DNA of 64,000 bases from Paragonimus skrjabini miyazakii (Eukaryota > Platyhelminthes > Trematoda > Plagiorchiida > Troglotrematidae): NCBI GenBank assembly GCA_014338405.1, contig JTDE01002855.1:1-64000 (forward strand), given 5' to 3'. A program made the position numbers and the translations under genes. The first letter of the stretch is position 1; each line of letters starts with the position of its first letter. Below, piece after piece: positions 51,134 to 60,600 of the stretch. Under the pieces are notes generated by a model. It was not told the DNA's origin. It was given only the letters and a program-made list of their open reading frames with translations, and made no database searches.

Positions 51134-52043
51134 CTAAATAATATTTAATGTGGTGAGTGAGTTACCTAGGTCTTTCTTCGGTGTGCAGGGTAGCCGTGCC
51201 GTCTGGATGATCTGTCCTAACTCTGCCACAATGTAAGTAGCTCTGACGGTATATTTGAGTCTACGTTGAATGAGGGTGGTTATATCCTTGCTTTTGTATG
51301 CAGTGTTATATACACGGGTCTGTGGGACACTGTTTCTAATACTGGCCGTGTCGATCTTTCTTTAGCGTATTCCCAGATAAAGCGCGCGGGGTGTCCGTTG
51401 TGTGCCAGTGTTTTGTGGATAAGAGGTGATTCCCTCACGATTGTCTCGGGTGAACAAATTCTGCAAACCCCAATTAAGAAGCTTCGAACGAGACCACGTT
51501 TTGGCAATGTTGGTACAAAACGTTTAACATTAATATACTGCCATGTCCAAGTAGGTTCCTTGTGTACCTTTCTCGTGATGGATCCATCATCGTTCACAGA
51601 CATTTCCACATCCAAAAAGGAAGTGTTGGTATTTTCCAGAATTTCTTTGGAGAAAGTAATGTTCCGGTGTAGACTATTGAGTTGTGCGCAGACCATATCA
51701 GCATGTCCTCATGAGTCACACACACAAAGCAGTCGTCGATATATTGCTTATATAGAGTTGTGGAGTGAATGACCGTTGCTGCTTTTCTTTCTAACCACAC
51801 CATGAAAATATCACCGAGTACCGGCAGTAGAGGACTTCCCATCACTACATCACTGATTCGTCGGTAAAATTTACCACTGAGTAAAAACTGGATATTTATA
51901 GCACACAGGTAAACGAATCTACGAATTTCGTATAAATGTGGCGTGAGGAATGTCTTATGTTCCGCTGAAAAGTCATGATATTTTGAAAACAATTGGTTTA
52001 CCGTCCGGTGACCAGAAAAATCCATCTCCTCCCGCACAAACAA
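51134..52043 (-). pseudogene. Penelope-like reverse transcriptase relic (palm, thumb, linker)
   Basis: On minus the first frame (51594-52043) carries FLLSGKFY, VVMGSPLLPVLGDIFMVWLE (residues 66-85; Penelope motif MGSPLsPvlAdlfM..lE) and YKQYIDDCF with YIDD at residues 101-104, the catalytic box. A frame change near 51690 continues into SLHRNITFSKE, TSFLDVEMSVNDDGS, KVHKEPTWTWQY, LVRSFLIGVCRICSPE, LAHNGHPARFIWEYA. A second change near 51285 leads to ITTLIQRRLKYTVRATY and TPKKDL before a stop at 51134-51136. The conserved SFDV motif and the GIY-YIG domain were not found, so the copy is cut at both ends. The catalytic box itself is intact. Confidence 0.87.
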
Positions 52044-54809
52044 ACATTTTGAAACCTATCAGGTACGCCACACTGGACACAACACACCTCCTCCGCGATC
52101 AATGTGTTGTGTCAGAGTAAGGTTGTTGTGAGGTGATGGTGAAAAAAAGAACAGCGTACCTTTCGTTCAAAAAGCCTTGCTTCAGCAAACTTGTCTGATG
52201 GTCTTCTGATGATAGTTCTTCATTTGGTTCTTCTTTGCGTGCCTCAGTATATAGACGAAGGGTTCATGCCTAATACGCTTGCGAAAAACGGGTTGCGTCA
52301 CTTATTGGGCTTGGTTGACAAGTAGGTCGCCGATCTGCCTCTGTTCTTCAGTGGCAGCAACTGGTCGTCCAGTCTAATTAGAAAATCTTATCACTTCCTA
52401 TCTTTACATTTAAAATTAACGCATATAACACCCCTTTTACGGAAGCAAACATCTATTGCCCTTAGTCTGGCCCAGTCAGCTTGATATCAGACAGAAATGT
52501 ACACTTCAGCTCATAAGAACAGTTTTGAGGAAGTGTTCCTGAAAATATATGCAGCCATGTTCCTACTCCAGAGAGGTTTGACACAGTTGTTTCGATAAAT
52601 TTCCTGAAAGCATATTACATACAAATGGACCGTTCTAGTTTTGTAAATGAGTGAGACTTCACCGTTTTTAGAGAAGCTAACTCAAGGTAAGGATTCAATA
52701 AATAACAGTCTCCAAGTGCCCAATTCTTTATTAACCGTGTGCATTTTCTGCAAATGTTTGTGACTGTTGACCTAACATCACATACATTGTTTTCCTTTAG
52801 GTTCCTGGTTCTTCAAACAGAGTTCATCAGCTGACGTATAAAGTAGTGGGAGAGAGTAATACTGCTCGACACGTGGAATAGAACGATCCTATTAATGGGC
52901 TATCGCGAGACAACTTTTTTTCATAAACCTACTGCTCGCCGCCCAGTTTCGAATAACGCACAATATAGGCTTCTAATCAGCGCTTAAATCTGCAAATAAA
53001 TCCAACAAAAATACCCTTTCAATAGGTAGCCCGTATAATGTTGTTCAGTGCATCAGGTAAGATAAATTTGGTTTTCAACGCTAACCATACTTAGCCTCAA
53101 CTGTGCTGCATGTTGTCAGTGACGTCAACGAAATACCGCGCCAGAAGTTACCTTAAACGTATTTTTTATTAGTATGGGGGAAGACTGGTTTTCAAGGTAA
53201 TTGTATAAAATACCAACTTCCACCCAATTTTGAAAAAGTATTTAGAGATGTATCTAGGAGAACCCGGGGTAACTTGCAGAGATAACGTTGCTTGAAACTG
53301 ACATTCATGTTCGAACATAAAAGTTAAGTTAAAAGCTATCCGGTTGTTCTAATGTTACAAAGACCAGTCGAATGCCGTCGGCGGTTTGGCCATCCAGAGT
53401 GATCCTAACAAGTCGTCTCTTAAGGATGGCGCTTAACAAGGAATAATTGCTGTTGTTGAGAGTGGCAAGGCTGATACTCCACAGTTCGGCCTACGTCGCA
53501 CAAATCGTTTCAGCAATTTGCCTCTGTACACATTTTGATCGTGGCTGAACAATAGTTTTTCATTTTACACTTGACAGGGTAATTCGACCTCAAACGAGAT
53601 CATTTGATGTTTCCAATAAGACCTTTGGAATGTGAACCCTTCACAAATCGACGAATTTAATGAATCTGACATTTTCCAAAAACTTACGGAATACTTCGGG
53701 ACAAAGATATCTATCCTGTTACCCCGTCACCCGAATTAAAATATCTAAACATCACAATGATAACGGTATAAAACAAAATATTCACCCCTTTTGTTAATCA
53801 TTTGATGGAGGTGAGCAGTTAGATGTTAACCAGTTCATTCACTACGTTGAGTAGTAAAAAAAAAATTAGCCGCTGTGTGTAGCCTACATTAATAAGTCTA
53901 TCCATTTTGAATATTTTACCTACTTTTCCTCTGTTTTTCCTTGGTATTTCTTGCGTGGCCGACAAGACTGAAAAATAACTTTACCTGTAAAACCGAGAAC
54001 AATGACTGGACCTGTTTAAGCTTAATTTACAAGATATATTTAAAATATGGATACAGTGTTATTCCAGTCAGTGAGATAATTCTTTGCATTTCCAAAACCA
54101 ATTTGGAGCTAAACTGAATTCCGTAGGTTAACTGGTGATAAATGCGATGCCTGTTAGTTAATACCGTCTCAAGTGGACGTCGCTTCAACACTGTATTAAT
54201 TTTAATATTTGTCGCCCTTCAACAAATGTAGTCCCGCCAGTGAAATATGCTAAACAGCGGACACTAACATTTCTCGTTTGTTTCTTTTGGGGACACTTTT
54301 CCGATTGAAGTGCTGTGAGAAGAACTCTGCACTATCCCTTCAATTAATATGAAACTAAGTCCCTGCTGTCGCTTTGATTTGTTTTCTGACATGGTGCCAA
54401 GAATGGTAATCTCTTGGGATATGTCTACTTCTCAAGATCAATCACGCGAACCAGGAATATGACGGGCTGAGTGAGACATTGCTTCATCAATCAGTTCTCA
54501 CCAACGCATCGTCGACTGGACAACTGAGGTAGTGAGCCACTTTTTAAGAGGTCAAGCCTTATCGGTTGACTGGTATGCTCTGAAGCCTCAACAAACACCG
54601 TTTAAGTGACAGATAACACCACATCTTGCTGGTCGAAGTTTGGAAGGGGTAGTTGTTGTTAGTCAGCTCACTCGAATCAGAAAAGATATTAGCACAGATC
54701 TCACCAGTATCTCGCTCCGTTTTCATTTGTGGGTTGTTTTGTTGCGTACTACGTGGCGCTGTTTGATTACGCAAATCCTATAAAACGTAATTTTTCATTT
54801 AAATTCCAG
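52044..54809. other. Unassigned stretch upstream of the Penelope-like relic
   Basis: A further N-terminal RT part was looked for on minus and not found. The rest contains short open frames only. Confidence 0.45.
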
Positions 54810-54875
54810 TGTCAATCTCCGAACCCATCAGTCCGACTTTCACATCACAGTCGCATGCCACCTTTGGGTGTGTCA
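54810..54875 (+). CDS. Candidate internal exon
   Basis: A 66-bp stretch lies between an acceptor (CATTTAAATTCCAG, ending 54809) and a donor (GTGAGC at 54876). It is open and in phase 0 at both ends: CQSPNPSVRLSHHSRMPPLG, then VS. The serine- and proline-rich product matches no family I know. It could belong to the same gene as the terminal exon at 57.2 kb, but the phases do not join directly, so at least one exon would be missing between them. Confidence 0.27.
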
Positions 54876-57246
54876 GTGAGCCTACGGAGCAGGGTGGACT
54901 TGTGTTGTGTCGAGAAAAAGTGTCTGGATAAAAATTGCCAGCCAACAGTGGTCACATTTGTGATCGACGCTAAAAAATAAGAAACAACGATAACAGTCGT
55001 TTACTTCCCTGGTGAGTGAATAATCAGCCAACGTACTTGCAGTCTTTTGACAAGTTCAGCGGAAGCTGACAGTTGTTGCTTTTGTCCATCCTTTTGTCCA
55101 AGTGAGTATTATTACATGAAAGACGGTGGAATACATTTTGTTCCCTGAAGATATAGTCTTCCGCGGCTTAAAAACTTGGTGAAGATATTACATGGACTGC
55201 GTAAATTTGATTTCCTTAATGTTTGTCCCATGAATAGATGATCTAGCGACATGTTAGAACATTTCTACGACCAAGCCACTGAAGGTATCACATCTGTTTC
55301 ATATGTCGCACACGAGGGATCGTTTAATTTTGTTAAACAATCAAAAGAACGCTAAATGCATGTATAAGTGTGTACAACATGCAGCTTCATCCGAGAGTAG
55401 CATGTCATGCCTCGTACGCGCAAACATTAAAGGGCAAATCCCAATGCTAGGAAAACCAGGGAGTGCAAGTGATAGTTGGAAACGTGTATATACGCGACAT
55501 ATTACCGGAAAGAATGTCGCTGCACTACTGCCAAAGATAAGAATGCACAGCAACCGCACAATGTGGTGTTTGCGTTCTTTTTTCTATAGTTTCACACATA
55601 TCGTTTCGGATGTCGTGAAATAAAAAAACTTCCCATTCCCAACGTCTCTTTGCAGTTATAGCAATAATGAATGATTGCTTTTCGTTGTGCGTCAGTGGGA
55701 GTAAGCTTTCAAACGTTGTCCTGTTTAGTGGAGATAAACACAAGAAATTAATTTGTGTTTGCTAATCAGTTAAAATTAGTTGACAACGTCTGACGCTTAA
55801 CCGATAGCCACCATTATAGTCAATAACCGCAGACTCCAACCGACTGTCGATGGTTTTGTTGTGAAAGGGTAAAGTTACTAACACTGACCTGCTTGTGGTT
55901 CTCTGGTAGATGTAAACTTTTTGCAGATATGTTCAGATATTCTCTGACGGCGGTATCACTCCACTCTGTCAACGCAAGTTTCGTTGCAGCGGCTGATGAA
56001 CTGACTAACCTCATCAGATGCAAAATGACCAAACCAAAGAAGCCTAGATTTACTCAGAATTACTTCCCGGTTTGATTGTGACAGTTAGTCTAGAAGCAAG
56101 ATACGTTCCAGAGTGGGGGATTGAAGTCCATGCTGGTGTTGAACAGATCATTGTTCTAAGTTAACAACTTTAGGAAAACATCCTTTTTGGACGCAGTGTG
56201 CACAACTGGTCTGACTTGCCTAGTTTTATTGTGGCTGCTAATAAAATTCTGTGACTATCCACTGGCAACAGGTGCGTCCGTTAAATACTCCTCTTCTTGG
56301 TCCAGAGTACAAGACATGCGTTCTCGGCGGGTTCAAATGAATAGTGTTTTAATCGTCTCGCGCTTATAATTGGCCAGGGCAAAATTAGTAGAATGGATAT
56401 ATTGACCACGCCAAGCGCATTTGCAAGAAATGATGTCCTATCTAAATGTTGTTCCAGTGAAATGTCTAAAAGGCAATTATTGGAATTTTTCTCAAAGGCA
56501 ACATTCGATTTGGGACGAAAAGAATTTTGTGAGTTTATAAAACTTAGCATCTCTGAGCTAAATTTAAAACGGTGCTACTTGAACGTGATCTTTCTATCAA
56601 TCTTAGAAAACGACTGACAACTTTTGGGCTAAGAGGACCATCCAAAGCTACTCCGTCAGGTCACCTAAATTATCTTTTCAGTTCAAACGGAAGGGTTCCT
56701 GGAAAAACTTTGTGACAGTACAAATTCATAGCAAACTTACCGACCGTATGTTACAGAGGAAAATTGTTAAAAGTGATTAAAGGTCCAATTAAAACATTGT
56801 TGCTGCACTCAGAAACATCTTCTAAGGCGTTCGTTAGGTCAGGTTACGCTTGATACAGTGTGATGTTAACATTTTACCTACCGGGTCAAGCAGTTCAACA
56901 ATCCCAGTGATAACGGGAGTTGTTCGTGTTGAATATTGGTCGTAGTGATACCGTCTCATTGTGTCTTAGGAGTTCTCATGCAAGGCGTTTAGATTCCCGT
57001 CGGTTCAAGTCGCGCGTGTAATTCTCACTAATATGACAGTGTAAAAGCAATTTCGTGCAAACTGCTTTTCAAGCAGCCGGTTGTTTGCTGTCTTCTGACT
57101 TAGATTAACTTTAATCTCAAAGGATTGCGTTGATTTTATTTGCATACTCATCGTTTTGTAAATAATAAAGCAAGACGATTTACTGAGTTAAAGAAATAGA
57201 ACGCTCTTCATATCCCATAGCCGCTCGATGGCTTAATAATTTTCAG
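54876..57246. other. Unassigned stretch, possibly intronic
   Basis: The open frame at 55303-55623 (106 codons, plus) and smaller ones have no recognised motif. If the flanking candidate exons are real, this is intron. Confidence 0.4.
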
Positions 57247-57428
57247 ATGTCATACAGCAGTTCCTCTGTCAGCAAATATCCGAAAATATCCCAAAGTGGA
57301 TGACCAATTTGATGGAGCAAGCTTCGAGCATGACTAACGGAGAACAACGCAACCCACCATCCTCGACTGCAAAACCCATCCAGATGACTGGTCCTCGAAA
57401 CTTTCAGCTGCCATTAGGACTTTACTGA
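57247..57428 (+). CDS. Candidate terminal coding exon, unknown protein
   Basis: The acceptor AATAATTTTCAG ends at 57246. The open frame needs one base from the previous exon, then reads VIQQFLCQQISENIPKWMTN, LMEQASSMTNGEQRNPPSST and so on to QLPLGLY and a TGA at 57426-57428 (about 60 codons). The mix of an amphipathic, helix-like start and a polar, proline-containing end looks like a real protein C-terminus and unlike the noise frames nearby. I do not recognise the family. No AATAAA was seen in the next few hundred bases. Confidence 0.45.
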
Positions 57429-58650
57429 TCAAACGTCGAAGACCAGTTGTATACGCGCGAAAATTTATTGGTTCAGGCAGCACTGCTTGCTTGTTAGTGG
57501 ACTTCTGATCCATAATACTTTATCCGTTCACGTGTGTCATCCGCATCCTATCTGGATGTTAGAATTGCCTGTTTCAAGTGGGCGACTGAAGAGATTAAAC
57601 GACTTTTTGATAGCCTGCTACATATATCTCATCTTTGTTCCGATGAATCCTGAACATCCATTGATTGACTATGTTCTTGCAATCTCGGCTGGTTAGTCTA
57701 CTTAATTCTCGAATTTCCATCATTTTTTTAAAGTTTTTTCTTCATCAAAGCTGAGCAAAACTGAGTATGGTTTCGATTATTTTTCCTACATCCACGTCCA
57801 ACAATTTGCTGAGTTTTGGTTTGGAACGTGCTTGAAAACGGCTTTGCATTGAAGCCAAGGTTCTATTCGACTTAATTGAAGCGTTCGGGTGGAGATAATA
57901 GTCTAAACCCAAATATTTCCCCTTAAGTCTAGTTGTAGGACTCTACGACATACACTGCTTTCAACGTGGTTGCCTGACATTTAAGAACACATAAGGCTTA
58001 ACTGAGTTATTTTTGTGAGTTTCTATTGGTTACTTTGTTTTGATCAGTTGATTGGATGCAAATGATATAAATAATTGTGAGTTAATGAAATCCGCGGGTT
58101 TTTGAAACGCAAAGTGAGTCACCTTCTTTAAGTTCTTTTCAAATCTCATGAGAATGTCACAGAAATAAGAAACTGATGTTAAAATGTACAGGTCTAAAGG
58201 TATAATCTGAATAGACGCATCAAAAAGATCTGGCTCTCAGTTACTCAAAATGCATTCACATGGTAGATATGAAATTTGCATCAAAAGAAAATTTATAAAT
58301 TAATAAGTGATATTCATTCGCTTGAGTGTACTCAGAGTTGTATTTTGTTACTAGTGTATCCTACAAACTGATGTTCTAGACTTTTTTACTTGCACAATGA
58401 TCATAAATGGTAGTAACAGATTATGATTGAAAAAGCTGCGTTCTCTAAGAGGACTACAAACAACAGATAAAAAATAAATGCGCATAACTTATGACCACTA
58501 GAGATTCACAGATATTATTAAGCATGGATAATATAACAAAACTTCGCAAATCAGGCACTGTTGATCAGAGATAGTACTCAACGATGATGGCAAATATGGT
58601 TAAATTTACCCTTAACTAGCTAACCTGTTAAAAAGTACAGCAGAGTGGAT
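57429..58650. other. Unassigned stretch
   Basis: If the exon before it is real, the first part is 3'UTR. Nothing else was recognised. Confidence 0.4.
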
Positions 58651-58662
58651 TAAATAACATAT
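58651..58662. repeat. Left flanking direct repeat of the Penelope-end fold-back
   Basis: TAAATAACATAT recurs exactly at 59047-59058, just outside the other end of the palindrome, as expected for a target-site duplication. The motif is AT-rich, so chance is not excluded. Confidence 0.6.
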
Positions 58663-59046
58663 GAATAAAGAAGACAGTAGGCTGATGTTACACAATTTAT
58701 GTCCGGACAAATTTCGTTGCATCTTTACGAGTGCATACTACAGACCATTTATATATCAGAATGAGAAAGCGAACAGGATAACAGAGAAAGTCAATTGTCA
58801 GAGTGCACAATCAGAGTGCACAATTGTCAGAGTGCACACTACCAAGGTAGCAACAACCCTGTAGGGTTGTCACTATTGTTACTGTTGACTGTCTGTTATC
58901 TTGTTCGCTTTTTCATTTTGATATATGAATGGTCTGTAGTATACACTCGTAAAGATGCGGCACAATTTGTCCGGACATAAATCGTGCACTATCACCCTAC
59001 TGTCTTCTTTATTCAAATTCTTGACGGGAAAAGAATGTTTTAAATT
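58663..59046. mobile_element. Fold-back of two Penelope-like 3' ends
   Basis: The left arm (58663 to about 58860) and right arm (about 58868-59017) are inverted copies, clearly similar over more than 120 bases. The left arm on minus encodes GLLLPW-stop near 58860-58840, and the right arm on plus encodes VGLSLLLL from about 58860, matching FVGLSLPW of the 30.8-kb element. Both then continue into the same 3'UTR, pointing outward. The right side extends 29 bases beyond the left arm's match. Near the centre of the left arm CAGAGTGCAC is present three times (58799-58842). The open frames of 67 and 61 codons here are UTR read in arbitrary frames and are not genes. Inverted terminal parts are a known habit of Penelope elements. 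Confidence 0.75.
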
Positions 59047-59058
59047 TAAATAACATAT
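59047..59058. repeat. Right flanking direct repeat of the Penelope-end fold-back
   Basis: Exact copy of the 12-mer at 58651-58662. Confidence 0.6.
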
Positions 59059-59832
59059 CATTTTGAAAACAGAGTTAAACAAAGGTGACTATTATCAACA
59101 TAGTGAGACAACCTGGACTTACAGGTTGCCTAAACGACTGCGATTTTTTAACGTGATTCACTGGATACTGTATTTTCAGTAAATATTTTTTCTGTCGTTT
59201 CTTCTCCCATGATTCGTATGTAAGTTGTTCACTGACTCCTAATTAAGCCATATGCTCCATTTCAAACGTTCCATGCCGTGTTACTGCTAACACTAATTGT
59301 ATACGATATAATATTCTAGTATGTGTATAGCTCAACATAACAGTTGGAAAAAGATCTCCTGACGGAAATATCTCATTAAGGAATTTTTAAGTTGTACCAG
59401 TTGTGCCGGTAGAGATAATATTTTTAAAAAACGGCTGGAATTTTTTTATGCTGATTCTAAAAGGTATCTACATATATAGAGCTTATCATTTACTTTACAA
59501 TCCATATTTCCCGAAATGTTTTGAGAAAAAAACGTGGTCAAACCGTATTAATGTTTATTAATATGATGTACGATTAGACGGAAGTGTTGTGCAAATGTAC
59601 CTAACGACTTTCCATTACATAAAACAAAGTGTTCCTACAGATTTGAATCAATCTGATATTTAAAAGACATACTTGAGCAGGAAATTAGAAGATTATTCTC
59701 AGGATAATACATTCCAGTCGCAAATTTCACAACAGTTTCAGTGAAAGTTTTGTCTTCAACTGATAACTGAGGCATGCGCAACTTACTGCTCAGTGGTAGG
59801 GAATCTTTGGTTTTTCATATAAATTGAAAATC
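59059..59832. other. Unassigned stretch
   Basis: No open frame of note and no recognised repeat. Confidence 0.45.
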
Positions 59833-59895
59833 ACGCACAACCGGTTGTGGCTGTCGCATTCCCATATACTTTTCAGTCAGTCCCAGTCGAATGAA

Positions 59896-59940
59896 GCACT
59901 AAACTCGAGTTTCGCTTTCAGTGAAGTTCGTCAGTTATAT
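59896..59940 (-). ncRNA. Hammerhead ribozyme, copy E, core intact
   Basis: On minus: core CTGACGA (59934-59928), helix II from ACTT to AAGC around CACTGA, core GAAA with helix III AC-TCGA-GT, cleavage base T, helix I strand TAGTGC (59901-59896). Core and helix III are intact. The helix II change C-G to T-A is compensatory. The first strand of helix I (ATATAA where GCACTA is expected) has lost most pairing, so this copy probably cannot cleave unaided. Confidence 0.75.
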
Positions 59941-60077
59941 ATATCATTGCCACGGCCGGGACTAGAAAACCGGCCAAGCTTTCATGAGTTAAACTTGTTG
60001 ATCACCGCACTGTCGACCTCATGTTAAGCACGACTGAACCAAAATATGTGAACCCTCCGTCAAATCTGGCTATAAAT

Positions 60078-60587
60078 AATGCTCAAGTTGCCCAGTCGCC
60101 TCGACAAAGGCAGTGACTATCATGTGAACTTCAATCGATGATTATGCAACTAAGTTAAAATCATAGAAACCATTAATTTGTGAAGCAATATTTTGATTAC
60201 TGTCTAGTAGTAAAAGATTTCGGTTGTACATTATTTGTACACCACTCACAAATGGTCGCAGCTGTTATATTCCCATAGAATTTTTAGTCAGTTCATCACT
60301 ACCGACGAGCCTTAACAAGAGCAAACCTCGACTATGGTGCTTCTTTCCAAAGGAGACTGGCTGGAAAGTCTATGGGAATATAACAGCTGCGATTATTTGT
60401 GAGTGATGTACAAATAATGTAAAACCGAAATCTCTTACTACTAGACAGTAATCAAAATATTGCTCAACAAATTAATAGTTTCTATGGTTTCAACTTGGGG
60501 AGAAGTTTCAGTTGCATAATCATTGAGTAAAGTTTACAGGACAGTTACTGTCCTTTGTCGAGGCGACTGGGCAACCTGAGCATTACC
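60078..60587. repeat. 510-bp fold-back within the HHR repeat locus
   Basis: Left arm about 60078-60293, right arm about 60354-60587, loop about 60 bases. Examples of pairing blocks: CCCAGTCGCCTCGACAAAGG (60091-60110) with its complement at 60552-60571, and CAATATTTTGATTACTGTCT (about 60187-60206) with its complement at about 60444-60463. The loop holds the degraded hammerhead copy F. Confidence 0.85.
60296..60340 (+). ncRNA. Hammerhead ribozyme relic, copy F
   Basis: The element order is kept, but the core reads CCGACGA (U4 changed) and GAGCAAACC replaces GAGCGAAAC, so the second core box is broken. Helix I is partly kept (CACTA facing TGGTG). Not expected to cleave. Confidence 0.6.
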
Positions 60588-60600
60588 TGCATATGAAAGT

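Larger units (their letters stand above)
59833..60600. mobile_element. Compound HHR repeat locus with tandem and inverted units
   Basis: Read on minus from 60293: tail, linker (about 105 bases), head (GTCGAGGCGACTGGGCAAC, about 60105-60086), tRNA-like block, hammerhead copy E, tail to about 59833. Read on plus from 60296: degraded hammerhead copy F, tail, the same linker, head, ending at about 60600. The tail-linker-head junction is thus present twice, in opposite directions. From the cleavage position to the same point one unit later I count about 254 + 177 = 431 nt, the predicted monomer. The arrangement fits integration of a multimeric RNA with 5' inversion. No target duplication was confirmed by eye. 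Confidence 0.8.

Noticed and set aside
51266..51772. 168-codon open frame on plus, the longest in the window
   Set aside because: It is the antisense of the Penelope RT relic, whose minus-strand product carries the conserved motifs.
58661..59082. Two open frames in opposite directions giving very similar peptides
   Set aside because: They are the two arms of the inverted repeat, antisense to a Penelope 3'UTR. The shared peptide follows from the DNA similarity.
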